Shown: positions 51,121-61,756 of the stretch, piece by piece
How the letters are laid out: each line of letters starts with the position of its first letter
Position numbering within the stretch: position 1 is the first letter of the stretch
Source of the DNA: Achromobacter xylosoxidans
GTDB lineage: Bacteria > Pseudomonadota > Gammaproteobacteria > Burkholderiales > Burkholderiaceae_B
Length of the DNA: 64,000 nucleotides
Direction: 5' to 3'
NCBI RefSeq assembly: GCF_002192695.1
Contig: NZ_MTLG01000082.1
Location: 1 to 64,000, forward strand
Program-made: the position numbers and the translations under genes
Notes under the pieces: model-generated
Databases searched by the model: none
The model's input: the letters and a program-made list of their open reading frames with translations, nothing else
What the model was told of the DNA's origin: nothing

Positions 51121-51609
51121 TCAGGACGCCAGGGCCAAGTCGCAGGCCAGCAGGATGCGCATCATGTGCTTTTCCACGGCGCTCACCGAAATCGCGAAAC
51201 GTTCGGCGATGGCGCGGTAGCTCAGGCCCTCGTGCCGGTGCAGCACGAATACGTCCAGGCTGCGGCGCGGCTGGGCCAGCAGGGCGGTTTCCAGCCGGCG
51301 CAGCATCTGGCGCGCGGCGGCGACATCCAGGGTGTCGGGTTCATGCAGGGAAGGGCGCGAGGCCGCGTAGTCGGCAGTGGCCGCCAGTTCGCGGCTGCGG
51401 CGCCGGTGCCAGTCGGTCGCGATGTTGGCGGCCACGCGGAAGACGTAGGCGCGGTCGTTGTCGGGACGCGTCTTGTCCTTGAATTCCGCCAGCTTGATCC
51501 AGGTGTCCTGGGCGCAGTCCTGCGCGACGTCGCGCGAGCCGGTGCGCAGGGAGAGGAAACCCAGCACCTCTCGGTAGTGGCGGAGAAATACATCCGTGAG
51601 CGTAGACAT
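51121..51609 (-). CDS. ECF sigma factor, FecI-like
   Basis: This 162-residue sigma factor has region 2 (LSLRTGSRDVAQDCAQDTWI, then YVFRVAANIATDW) and region 4 (LDVFVLHRHEGLSYRAIAER, then SAVEKHMMRIL). It should direct RNA polymerase to the TonB receptor promoter when released or activated by FecR. It is the first gene of the operon. A Fur-like box lies about 50 bases upstream, so it is expected to be made under low iron. Confidence 0.9.
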   Translation of the reverse strand: MSTLTDVFLRHYREVLGFLSLRTGSRDVAQDCAQDTWIKLAEFKDKTRPDNDRAYVFRVAANIATDWHRRRSRELAATADYAASRPSLHEPDTLDVAAARQMLRRLETALLAQPRRSLDVFVLHRHEGLSYRAIAERFAISVSAVEKHMMRILLACDLALAS

Positions 51610-51656
51610 GTCGCCGGCGCCGGGCGCCAGATAGAGTCAAATTCGCGGCAGAGTAT

Positions 51657-51676
51657 AAATGATAACGATTTCTATT
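51657..51676 (-). promoter_or_regulatory. Fur-like box upstream of the sigma factor gene
   Basis: AAATGATAACGATTTCTATT resembles the Fur consensus (GATAATGATAATCATTATC) in an otherwise GC-rich gap. It sits where a FecI-type gene normally has its Fur-controlled promoter. Confidence 0.6.
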
Positions 51677-51733
51677 TCTAGATAGACGGAAGCGGATGGA
51701 AGCGACGGCGGGCAGGGCGCCCGCCGTCCGATC

Positions 51734-53668
51734 TCAAGCTTCGGATTGTTCGATCTCTTCCAGCGAGCCCTGGATTTCCAGCCACTGTTCTTCGAGTTCG
51801 TCCATGCGCTTGCCGTGTTCGCCGTGCTCGGCCATGACCTTCTGGCGTTCGGCGCGGCGTGCGTCCGAGTACAGGTCCGGGTCGGCGATGACGGCGTCCA
51901 GCGCATGCAGCTTGGCGCGCAGCTTCTCCATTTCGGTCTCGATCTTGGCAAGCTTGGATTCCAGCGGCTTGCGCAGGGCGGACAGGCGTTGGCGCTGTTC
52001 GGCTTCGGCGCGGCGCTGGGCCTTGCGGTCCACCACCGGTTCGCCGCCTTCGGCGTTCTCGCGCGCCGCTTCGGCGCGTTCGCCGGCGTTGCGCGCGGCG
52101 AGCCAGTCCCGGTAGTCCTCCAGGTCGCCATCGAACTCCTGTACCGCCCCGTCGGCCACGATCCAGAAGCTGTCCACCGTGGTGCGCAGCAGATGGCGGT
52201 CGTGGGAAACCAGCAGCATGCTGCCGCCGAAGTCCGCCAGCGCGGCGGCCAGAGCCTCGCGCGTTTCCACGTCCAGGTGGTTGCTGGGTTCGTCCAGCAG
52301 CAGCAGGTTGGGCTTTTGCCAGACGATCAGGGACAGCGCCAGGCGCGCCTTTTCGCCGCCGGACATGGGGCCGACCTTGCTGGTCACCGTGTCGCCGGAA
52401 AAGCCGAAGCCGCCCAGGTAGTTGCGCAGCTCCTGTTCGCGGGTCTCGGGGGCCAGGCGCGCCAGATGGGCGATGGGCGTGCTGTCCACGTCCAGCATGT
52501 CCAGCTGGTGCTGATGGAAATAGCCGATGGCCAGCCCGCGCGAGGCGCGGCGTTCGCCTGCCTGCACTGGCAGCTCTTCGGCCAGGGTCTTGATCAGCGT
52601 GCTCTTGCCGGCGCCGTTGGCGCCCAGCACGCCGACGCGGCTGCCCGCGCGCACCATCAGCGTCACGTCGCGCAGGATGGGCACGGCGTTGCCTTCGGCA
52701 TCGGTGTAGCCGGCCGACAGGTGCTCCAGGGTCAAGAGCGGATCCGGCACCTGGTCGGGCGAGGGGATGCGGATGTCGATGCCGGCTTCGGCGTGCAAGG
52801 GCGCCAGCACCTGCATGCGCGCCAGCGCCTTGACGCGGCTTTGCGCCTGCTTGGCCTTGGAGGCCTTGGCCTTGAAGCGGTCGATGAAGCCTTGCAGCCG
52901 GGCCGCTTCGCGGGTCTGGCGTTCGTAGGCGATATTGGTCTGGCGCAGGCGCTCGGCGCGTTGCGTCAGGAAGTCACCATAGCCGCCGCGGTAGCGCACC
53001 AGCTTGGCGTGGTCGAAATGCAGGATGGACTTGGCGACCGCGTCCAGGAACTCGGTGTCGTGGGAGATCAGCATGACGGTGCCAGGGTAGGCCGCCAGCC
53101 ATTTCTCCAGCCACAGCATGGCGTCGAGATCCAGGTGGTTGGTGGGCTCGTCCAGCAGCAGCAATTCGGACGGCGCCATCAGCGCGCGGGCCAGGGCCAG
53201 GCGCATGCGCCAGCCGCCGGAAAAGCTCGCCACCGGCTGCATCCATTCGGCGGGCTTGAAGCCCAGGCCGGCCAGCAGCTGCTCGGCGCGCGAGGCCGCG
53301 CTCCAGGCGCCGGCTTCCACCAGCGCCGCTTCCACTTCGGCGATCTGCGTGCCTTGCTCGTCCGTCAGTTCGGCGCGGCGCGCCTGCAGTTCGCGCAGGT
53401 GGGTGTCGCCGTCGATGACGAACTCGCGCGCCGGACGCTCATCCGCTTCGAGTTCCTGCTTGACGCTGGCAATGCGCCAGCCGGCGGGCATGGCCAGGTT
53501 GCCCGCGTCCAGGTCCAGCGTGCCGGTCAAGAGGGCGAACAGCGAGGACTTGCCCGCGCCGTTCTTGCCCACGATGCCTACACGTTCGCCCGGATGCGCG
53601 ACGAATTCGGCGCCGTCCAGCAGCACCTTGGTGCCGCGGCGCAGGGTCAATCCAGTAGCGCGTATCAC
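51734..53668 (-). CDS. ABC-F family ATPase, YheS-like
   Basis: This 644-residue soluble protein has two ABC domains joined by a charged linker and no membrane part, as in ribosome-associated ABC-F proteins. Walker A motifs are GIVGKNGAGKSS and GVLGANGAGKST; signatures are SFSGGWRMRLAL and MSGGEKARLAL; Walker B motifs are LLLLDEPTNHLD and LLLLDEPSNHLD. A C-terminal coiled coil (about 545-640) ends the protein. The start is GTG 53668 (family N-terminus IRATGLTLRRG), in a 4-base GTGA overlap with prmB. Confidence 0.9.
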   Translation of the reverse strand: MIRATGLTLRRGTKVLLDGAEFVAHPGERVGIVGKNGAGKSSLFALLTGTLDLDAGNLAMPAGWRIASVKQELEADERPAREFVIDGDTHLRELQARRAELTDEQGTQIAEVEAALVEAGAWSAASRAEQLLAGLGFKPAEWMQPVASFSGGWRMRLALARALMAPSELLLLDEPTNHLDLDAMLWLEKWLAAYPGTVMLISHDTEFLDAVAKSILHFDHAKLVRYRGGYGDFLTQRAERLRQTNIAYERQTREAARLQGFIDRFKAKASKAKQAQSRVKALARMQVLAPLHAEAGIDIRIPSPDQVPDPLLTLEHLSAGYTDAEGNAVPILRDVTLMVRAGSRVGVLGANGAGKSTLIKTLAEELPVQAGERRASRGLAIGYFHQHQLDMLDVDSTPIAHLARLAPETREQELRNYLGGFGFSGDTVTSKVGPMSGGEKARLALSLIVWQKPNLLLLDEPSNHLDVETREALAAALADFGGSMLLVSHDRHLLRTTVDSFWIVADGAVQEFDGDLEDYRDWLAARNAGERAEAARENAEGGEPVVDRKAQRRAEAEQRQRLSALRKPLESKLAKIETEMEKLRAKLHALDAVIADPDLYSDARRAERQKVMAEHGEHGKRMDELEEQWLEIQGSLEEIEQSEA

Positions 53669-54561
53669 AGGCTGAGTTGCTCGCGGGTAAGCAGCAGAAG
53701 CTGGTCGGAGGCTTCTTCGGTGTCCAGCCACACGGGCGAGAGCTGCGGGAACGCGGCTTCAAAGAAATCGCGCTCGTGGCCGATCTCCAGCACCAGCACG
53801 CCTTCCGGCGTCAGGAACCGCGGCGCCGCGTCGAGGATGCGGCGCACCAGGTCCATGCCGTCGTCGCCGCCGGCCAGGGCCAGCTGCGGTTCATGGCGGT
53901 ATTCCTGGGGCAGGGCATCCATGGAGCCGCTGTTCACGTAAGGCGGATTGCAGATGATCACGTCGTACAGGCGCGGCGGCAAGCTGTCGAACAGATTGCT
54001 GGCGTGCAGGTCCAGGCGGTCCGCAAGACCGTAGTCGTCGACGTTGCGGCGCGCCACTTCCAGCGCGTCCGGCGACACGTCGACCGCGTCCACGTGGGCG
54101 TAGGGGAAGGCCAGCGCCGACAGGATGGCCAGGCAGCCGGACCCCGTGCACATGTCCAGCACGTTCTCGACCGCCAGCGCATCCTGCACCCAGGGCGCCA
54201 GGCCCTGATCCAACAGTTCGGCGATGGGCGAGCGCGGCACGATGACGCGCTGGTCCACGTAGAAGCGGTGGCCGCGCAGCCACGCCTCGTTGGTGAGGTA
54301 CGCGGCGGGCAGGCGCTCGGTCACGCGGCGGTCGATCAGTTCGAGCACGCGGTTGCGTTCTTCGCTGAGCACGCGGGCGTCCAGAAAGGGCTCCAGCGTG
54401 TCCAACGGCAGATGCAGGGCGTGCAGCGTCAGGTAGACCGCCTCGTCCCAGGCGTTGTCGCTGCCGTGCCCCAGCGCCACCTGGGCGGCGTTCAGGCGCG
54501 ATACGCCGTAGCGGATCAGGTCGCGCAGGGTCAGCAGTTCTTGGCGGGCGGATTGGTACAT
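53665..54561 (-). CDS. prmB: 50S ribosomal protein uL3 glutamine methyltransferase
   Basis: This 298-residue SAM-dependent enzyme methylates a glutamine of ribosomal protein L3. The catalytic motif NPPY is in DVIICNPPYVNSGSMDALP, and the SAM loop is DMCTGSGCLAI. The N-terminal helical domain ends near RFYVDQRVIVPRSPIAELL, a pattern that separates PrmB from PrmC. It is between dapE (13 bases upstream) and the ABC-F gene (4-base overlap). Confidence 0.92.
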   Translation of the reverse strand: MYQSARQELLTLRDLIRYGVSRLNAAQVALGHGSDNAWDEAVYLTLHALHLPLDTLEPFLDARVLSEERNRVLELIDRRVTERLPAAYLTNEAWLRGHRFYVDQRVIVPRSPIAELLDQGLAPWVQDALAVENVLDMCTGSGCLAILSALAFPYAHVDAVDVSPDALEVARRNVDDYGLADRLDLHASNLFDSLPPRLYDVIICNPPYVNSGSMDALPQEYRHEPQLALAGGDDGMDLVRRILDAAPRFLTPEGVLVLEIGHERDFFEAAFPQLSPVWLDTEEASDQLLLLTREQLSL

Positions 54562-54574
54562 AGGGGACTTCTTT

Positions 54575-56532
<1,958 letters not shown>

Positions 56533-56556
56533 AGCGGCTCAGCTTTTAAAGGTTGA

Positions 56557-57753
56557 TCAAACGGAAGTATGCACAAAATGGGCGATGCGCTCGGCTGCCT
56601 GCACGCAGTCAGCCAAGGGCGCCACCAGAGCAATGCGGATGCGGCCCTGGCCGGGATTCACGCCATGCGCCTCGCGCGCCAGGAAACTGCCCGGCAGCAC
56701 GGTAACACCAGTACGGCCAAAAAGGTCGCGCACGAACGCCGTGTCCGACCCGGGCGTGGCCGCCCACAGATAAAACGAGGCTTGTGGACGGGACACGTCC
56801 AGCACCTTCTGCAGGATGGGCACGACGGCGTCGAATTTCTCGCGGTACAGGCGCCGGTTGTCCTTCACGTGGGCCTCGTCCGTCCAGGCCGCAATGCTGG
56901 CCGCGGACACGATGGGGCTCATGGCGCTGCCATGATACGTGCGATACAGCAGAAAGCGGCCGATCAGCGCGGCGTCGCCCGCCACGAAGCCCGAACGCAG
57001 GCCGGGCACGTTGGAGCGCTTGGACAGGCTGGAGAACGCCACCAGGTTGCGGTAGGTGTCGCGGCCCAGGCGGCGTGCGGCCTGCAGGCCGCCCAGCGGC
57101 GGGTTGCCTTCGTCCAGGTAGATTTCCGAATAGCACTCGTCCGAGACGATCACGAAGCCATGGCGGTCGGACAGTTCGAACAGCGTTTTCCATTCGTCCA
57201 GCGACATGACGTTGCCGGCCGGGTTGCCCGGCGAGCAGACGAACACCATGCGCGTCTTCTTCCAGACCTCGTCCGGCACCTGGTTCCAGTCGCTGGCGAA
57301 ATTGCACACCGGGTCGGCGTTGACGAAGTAGGGCGTGGCGCCGGCCAGGAGCGCCGCGCCTTCGTAGATCTGGTAGAACGGATTGGGGCAGATCACCACC
57401 GAACCGGCGGACGGGTCGATGACGGTCTGCGTGAATGCGAACAGCGCCTCGCGCGAGCCCAGCGCCGGCAGCACCTGCGTTTCCGGATCCGGGGCAGGGA
57501 TGCTGTAGCGCCGCGCCAGCCACTCCGAGATCGCTCGGCGCAGCGCCGGATCGCCCTTGGTGGACGGGTACACGGACAGGCCGGCAAGACTGTCGCGGAT
57601 GGCCTGTTCGACGCGCGCGGGCGCGGCGTGTTTGGGCTCGCCGATCGACAGATTGATGGGCGTCAGACCGTCCGGCTGCTGGCTGGCCGAAGCCAGCAAA
57701 GCACGCAGTTTTTCGAACGGATAGGGGTGTAGGGCATCGAGGCGCGGATTCAT
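56557..57753 (-). CDS. dapC: Succinyldiaminopimelate aminotransferase
   Basis: This 398-residue class I aminotransferase makes N-succinyl-LL-2,6-diaminopimelate using PLP. The PLP Lys is in FSSLSKRSNVPGLRSGF; other fold marks are CSPGNPAGNVMS and VSDECYSEIYLDEGNPP. It is the DapC type found with dapD/dapE in beta-proteobacteria. The ATG at 57753 fits (NPRLDALHPYPFEKLRALL), but no ribosome site is clear. It heads the dap-prmB-ABC-F operon. Confidence 0.94.
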   Translation of the reverse strand: MNPRLDALHPYPFEKLRALLASASQQPDGLTPINLSIGEPKHAAPARVEQAIRDSLAGLSVYPSTKGDPALRRAISEWLARRYSIPAPDPETQVLPALGSREALFAFTQTVIDPSAGSVVICPNPFYQIYEGAALLAGATPYFVNADPVCNFASDWNQVPDEVWKKTRMVFVCSPGNPAGNVMSLDEWKTLFELSDRHGFVIVSDECYSEIYLDEGNPPLGGLQAARRLGRDTYRNLVAFSSLSKRSNVPGLRSGFVAGDAALIGRFLLYRTYHGSAMSPIVSAASIAAWTDEAHVKDNRRLYREKFDAVVPILQKVLDVSRPQASFYLWAATPGSDTAFVRDLFGRTGVTVLPGSFLAREAHGVNPGQGRIRIALVAPLADCVQAAERIAHFVHTSV

Positions 57754-57800
57754 GACGCAAGATTTTAACAAGCAAGCTACAATAGCGGGCTTGGCCTATA

Positions 57801-57887
57801 GCGAAGGTGGCGAAATTGGTAGACGCACCAGGTTTAGGTCCTGACGCCGTAACAGGTGTAGGGGTTCGAGTCCCCTCCTTCGCACCA
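57801..57887 (+). tRNA. tRNA-Leu (anticodon UAG)
   Basis: An 87-base tRNA folds with acceptor GCGAAGG / CCTTCGC, a long leucine-type variable arm, the T-loop GGTTCGAGTCC and an encoded CCA end. The anticodon loop TTTAGGT gives UAG, which reads CUN leucine codons. It is closely similar to E. coli leuW as I recall it. Confidence 0.97.
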
Positions 57888-57932
57888 ACCCTATTTAGGC
57901 ACTGATCGGGCTTCATGCCAACAGTGTCCTGC

Positions 57933-57970
57933 AAGCCCCAAGGCATTCAATGCCTTGGGGCTTTTCTTTT
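57933..57970 (+). terminator. Strong Rho-independent terminator after tRNA-Leu
   Basis: A perfect 13-bp stem (AAGCCCCAAGGCA at 57933-57945, TGCCTTGGGGCTT at 57951-57963) with a five-base loop is followed by a T-rich run. It ends the tRNA transcript. Confidence 0.92.
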
Positions 57971-58102
57971 ATCTACGGCTTGACGCTCTCCATTGAATCG
58001 CGCTCGTTGCGTCATCTACGCCAGGATTGACGCCTTGGGGCAGGGGAGGCTTAGGAACGGCCTGCGGAATTGGTGGATCCTATCGCGGGGCTGGCCTGCG
58101 GG

Positions 58103-59290
58103 CTATGAAGAGGTTCGGGTGCTCGGGTAGTTGCTCAAATCACCTACCGATGGCATCAACGGCGGTCCGGCAGTGATCTTCACGCCCAGGCTCTTTCCAA
58201 GCCTGTGAGAGGGGGCTTCCACTGCGACGTGTATCAGCCAGGCGGCCAATATCGCGATCGTCGTCATGATGAACAAGGCATTCCAATCCGAGAATCCGAT
58301 CGACAGCAGGAAAGCCATGCCTGTATATCCAAGAACCGGATGCACAGCGTACAAGGGGAAACTGATCTTCGCGAAAAAATCCAGTACGGAGCCACCGGAC
58401 CATCCACGCGCAAAAAAGTAGAACAGGGTAAATACCAACAGCGCGATTCCATAGGACCACACGGTCGAACTATCCCATTGATGCACCATTGCAACCCAAC
58501 CGAAAATCGCGAACATGCCCGCTGCGGTTGCAAGCAATGAGCTCGATTTGAGCATTGTTCGGCCATGGTAGTTGAACGCGATGCCAATACTCATGAATGT
58601 GAGGTATGGCAGCGGGTACAGCAGGTTCGCGGCGCCGTTCCAGGCGAGCGACATCTCAATATTTGCGCCATAGCGGGATGCCGCGACCGTAATAATGGCG
58701 ATCAAGGCAAGCGGGGTCAGCCTTCCTGCGGCGATGCAACGCCAGACAAGCAAGATGTACAAATAGAACAACACTTCAATTTCGAGGGTCCAAACGATTC
58801 CGTCAAATTGGGGGCCGCCGATCAACCCGCGAAAAAGGGACATATTGGCGACTACATCTAATCGGGTGAACGGAAGGCGATAGTCGTTCAGGTGGGGCAT
58901 CACCGACAAGACAACGAGGCTAACCGTCAGACAGATGCAGTAGGTGGGCCAGATGCGGAACAGGCGGCCCACGGCAAAAGCGGCGCGGCCATTGGTCTTG
59001 CTGGCCAGTGCTGCGACCGACTGCGGGATGACGAGGCCACTGATCAGAAAAAACAGGGATACAGCAAAAGGTCCCGGATTCAGATATCTCATTGTTTCAA
59101 TCGCCCAGGGTGCGTAGGCATTGAAATAGAGCGGTTCCTCCCTGGGAACGAACCAGGGTGTGCTGCTCCCCTTTATATTGTGAAAAACCAGGACGTAATG
59201 GCCGAGTAGCACGATCAGCGCGGCCAGGCCTCGAAGCGTGTTCGCGAACTCCAGCCGACCGTGATGCGGCGAAGCCATTTCATGATTCAT
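58103..59290 (-). CDS. Acyltransferase 3 (OafA/YrhL-like) membrane protein, low GC
   Basis: This 395-residue inner-membrane protein has about ten hydrophobic helices and the acyltransferase-3 start LEFANTLRGLAALIVLLGHY, with the catalytic His candidate H31 in GHYVLVFH. It probably O-acetylates a surface sugar such as LPS O-antigen or an exopolysaccharide. Its GC content is visibly lower than that of its neighbours, and it lies alone just after a tRNA gene, both signs of acquisition. No integrase or repeated tRNA end is visible. The start may be ATG 59290 or 59278; neither has a ribosome site. Confidence 0.82.
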   Translation of the reverse strand: MNHEMASPHHGRLEFANTLRGLAALIVLLGHYVLVFHNIKGSSTPWFVPREEPLYFNAYAPWAIETMRYLNPGPFAVSLFFLISGLVIPQSVAALASKTNGRAAFAVGRLFRIWPTYCICLTVSLVVLSVMPHLNDYRLPFTRLDVVANMSLFRGLIGGPQFDGIVWTLEIEVLFYLYILLVWRCIAAGRLTPLALIAIITVAASRYGANIEMSLAWNGAANLLYPLPYLTFMSIGIAFNYHGRTMLKSSSLLATAAGMFAIFGWVAMVHQWDSSTVWSYGIALLVFTLFYFFARGWSGGSVLDFFAKISFPLYAVHPVLGYTGMAFLLSIGFSDWNALFIMTTIAILAAWLIHVAVEAPSHRLGKSLGVKITAGPPLMPSVGDLSNYPSTRTSS

Positions 59291-59501
59291 TTTGTAATAT
59301 TTGTTTCGTTATTTTTAGGGCGGGATGAGTGTAGCCTGTCTGACGACGGACTCGTTTCGTGACGACTCATCGGATGCTGGCGGCTATCGAGCGGCCAGCC
59401 CTCCACCCGGTTTTTTCCCCGCGCGAATGTGCGGTTTTGATATGCGTATCGCTCTTCGGTGGAAGTTTGCCGGTATGCGACAGTTCGGGGGAGAGCCTCC
59501 C

Positions 59502-59834
59502 ATGGCGCTCAAGCACGCTGCATTTCTGGATGTCATCGATATACGCACCCCGCATCGCGAACACGGGGAACCCGTCAGCGTCAGCCTGATGAAGACCGCG
59601 CACATGCAACTGCTGCAATTGGCGCTGCCCGCCGGCAAGGGCCTGCCGCAACACGCGGTGGCGGGCGAAATCACGATTCATTGCATCGCCGGAGAGGTGA
59701 GCGTGGCATTGCGCGATGGCGTGCGCCAGTTGCGCGAAAACCAGCTCGTCGCGCTGGCCGCGCACGAACCGCACGCGCTGCAGGCCGTGCGCGACGCGAC
59801 CGTGTTGGTGACGGTGCTGCACGCCCCCGCCTAG
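59502..59834 (+). CDS. Small cupin-like protein
   Basis: This 110-residue protein fits a single cupin barrel, with LLQLALPAGKGLPQHAVAGE, TIHCIAGEVSVAL and a later AAHEPHALQAV segment supplying possible His and Glu metal ligands. The ATG at 59502 has a GGGGAGAG ribosome site, which decides against the longer open frame from 59325. It may bind a metal or small ligand. It lies 43 bases before an unknown gene on the same strand and is probably co-transcribed. Confidence 0.72.
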   Translation: MALKHAAFLDVIDIRTPHREHGEPVSVSLMKTAHMQLLQLALPAGKGLPQHAVAGEITIHCIAGEVSVALRDGVRQLRENQLVALAAHEPHALQAVRDATVLVTVLHAPA

Positions 59835-59877
59835 TACTCCTATTCCTGACGCAGACGTGTTCCCTGAGAGGTGAGCC

Positions 59878-60207
59878 GTGCATGAGCTGTTGGCCGACTG
59901 GTGCGAAATCCTGAACCGCTTGCTGCGGGACGTGGCCAATGCCCACGCCACGGCGCAGGCGCGCGACAGCGCGCTGCGGCATGCCCACCGGCATTCCTGC
60001 CAGGCGCCGATCTGCTTCCGGATGTCCGGCACCACGGTCAGCCATCTGGCCGAAACGCTGGACTGCGCCATCCGCGCGTCCTGCGCCCGCCACGACAACT
60101 CTGCCTGGGTGCAGGCGCTGGACGTGGCGTATACCAAGTTCCTGCTGTATCTGATCCGAGACGTGGACCGGTGGTCCAGCGGCGGGCTGCACCAAGAGGC
60201 GGCGTAG
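59878..60207 (+). CDS. Hypothetical protein (109 residues)
   Basis: I do not recognise this protein. It starts at GTG 59878 after a GAGAGG site (the ATG at 59882 is out of frame). It is predicted helical, with several His and Cys residues (ALRHAHRHSCQAPICFRMSG, and DCAIRASCARHDN) that could bind metal or heme. No signal peptide or membrane segment is seen. It follows the cupin gene and may share its transcript. Confidence 0.6.
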   Translation: MHELLADWCEILNRLLRDVANAHATAQARDSALRHAHRHSCQAPICFRMSGTTVSHLAETLDCAIRASCARHDNSAWVQALDVAYTKFLLYLIRDVDRWSSGGLHQEAA

Positions 60208-60338
60208 GAATGGGTCCGACTGTCGGCCCGCAAAGCCACGATTTACTGGATAAATAAACAGCATTCTGGTTCAATCCCATCATGCGCCCGCGACGCACAC
60301 AGCGGCCAGAGCGCCATTCCCCATGATCAGGACGAACC

Positions 60339-60731
60339 ATGAAATTCGGATACACCATCATCTACGTGCCGGACGTCGCCGCATCGCTGTCCTTTTTTGA
60401 ACAGGCATTCGGCTTCGCCAGGCGTTTTCTGCACGAGTCCCAGACCTACGGCGAACTGGACACAGGCGAAACCACGCTGTCGTTCGCGGCGCATGAACTG
60501 GCCGGCTCCAATTTCGGCGGCGGCCATGTGGCGGCTTCGGCGTCGGCCGAGCCACTGGGCATGGAAGTGGCTTTCGTGACGGTCGATGTGGCCGCGGTGC
60601 ATGCCCGCGCGCTTGCGGCGGGCGCCACGGAAATGAGCGCGCCTGTCTCCAAGCCTTGGGGGCAGGTCGTGTCCTATGTGCGCTGTCCGGACGGCACCTT
60701 GGTGGAGCTCTGCACTCCCATGCACGGCTAG
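60339..60731 (+). CDS. VOC (glyoxalase/bleomycin-resistance) superfamily protein
   Basis: This 130-residue protein has the two beta-alpha-beta-beta-beta units of the VOC fold: [20 protein letters not shown] at the start and [20 protein letters not shown] in the second half, ending [17 protein letters not shown]127-type metal ligand positions are present at the end (VELC). The function may be glyoxalase-like, dioxygenase or drug binding; sequence alone cannot decide. It is a single gene with an AGGA site. Confidence 0.82.
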   Translation: MKFGYTIIYVPDVAASLSFFEQAFGFARRFLHESQTYGELDTGETTLSFAAHELAGSNFGGGHVAASASAEPLGMEVAFVTVDVAAVHARALAAGATEMSAPVSKPWGQVVSYVRCPDGTLVELCTPMHG

Positions 60732-60991
60732 GCACGTCGCTCGTCGCCGTGGCCCGGACCAGGCGCCCCGATACGCTGCCGGTGCGGCCGGCATCATCGG
60801 TGCCCGTGCGGCTTGCGCCTTTCCGTCTAGCCGGTCCGAACGATCCCCGCGCTCGCCCGACGCCGTTACCGTGGTTGCGGCAGGGGTGCCCGCGTTCGGC
60901 TGCGCTCAAGAATTGTCAAGATTTGCATTGCTTTAAAGTCGTCGTTGCCGCCCCGCGATACCGTGGCATTTTCGTTTTTCGGGGAGTCGAC

Positions 60992-61705
60992 ATGTATCCG
61001 CTTTCTAAGCGTTGCGGCGCGGAGTTCTTTGGCACGTTCTGGCTGGTGTTGGGGGGCTGCGGCGCCGCGGTCCTGGCCGCTGGTTTTCCGGAGCTGGGGA
61101 TTGGTTTTGCGGGCGTGGCGCTGGCCTTCGGCTTGACCGTGCTGACCATGGCGTTCGCCGTCGGCCATATTTCCGGCGGGCATTTCAACCCGGCCGTCAC
61201 TGTAGGCCTGGTGGCGGGCGGCCGCTTTCCCGCCAAGGAAATTCTGCCTTACGTCATTGCCCAGGTCCTGGGCGCGATCGTGGCGGCGGCGGTGCTGGCC
61301 TGCATCGCCAGCGGCAAGCTGGGTTTCGACCTCAAGGGCAGCCATTTCGCGGCCAACGGCTACGGCGCCTATTCGCCGGGCAAGTACTCGATGGTGTCGG
61401 CCCTGGTGACGGAAGTCGTGCTGACCGCGGGCTTCATCTTCGTGATCCTGGGGGCGACCAGCAAGCGCGCGCCGGCCGGCTTCGCGGCGATTCCCATCGG
61501 GCTGGCGCTGACGCTTATCCACCTGATCAGCATTCCGGTGACGAACACCTCGGTCAATCCGGCCCGTTCCACCGGCCCCGCGCTGTTCGTGGGCGGCTGG
61601 GCGCTGGAGCAGCTGTGGTTGTTCTGGGTCGCGCCCATCGTCGGGGCGATCGTCGGCGCCATCGCCTACCGGCTGGTCAGCGATCCGGCGCAGGAGCGCG
61701 GCTAA
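60992..61705 (+). CDS. aqpZ: Aquaporin Z
   Basis: This 237-residue inner-membrane water channel has two NPA boxes, in [12 protein letters not shown] and [13 protein letters not shown]. The Arg after the second NPA is the selectivity-filter Arg, as expected for a water-specific channel. Six hydrophobic helices are visible. The ATG at 60992 has a GGGGAG ribosome site, so the longer open frame upstream is rejected. It runs in the same direction as the MgtC/SapB gene 51 bases later. Confidence 0.95.
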   Translation: MYPLSKRCGAEFFGTFWLVLGGCGAAVLAAGFPELGIGFAGVALAFGLTVLTMAFAVGHISGGHFNPAVTVGLVAGGRFPAKEILPYVIAQVLGAIVAAAVLACIASGKLGFDLKGSHFAANGYGAYSPGKYSMVSALVTEVVLTAGFIFVILGATSKRAPAGFAAIPIGLALTLIHLISIPVTNTSVNPARSTGPALFVGGWALEQLWLFWVAPIVGAIVGAIAYRLVSDPAQERG

Positions 61706-61756
61706 GCCAGTCGCCGCGCCGGGCGATAATGGGGCCAAGTCTTTGATCCTGGTCCC

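Noticed and set aside
59325-59834. Longer 169-residue version of the cupin-like protein
   Set aside because: The first 59 residues look random, and an ATG at 59502 with a GGGGAGAG ribosome site matches the start of the fold.
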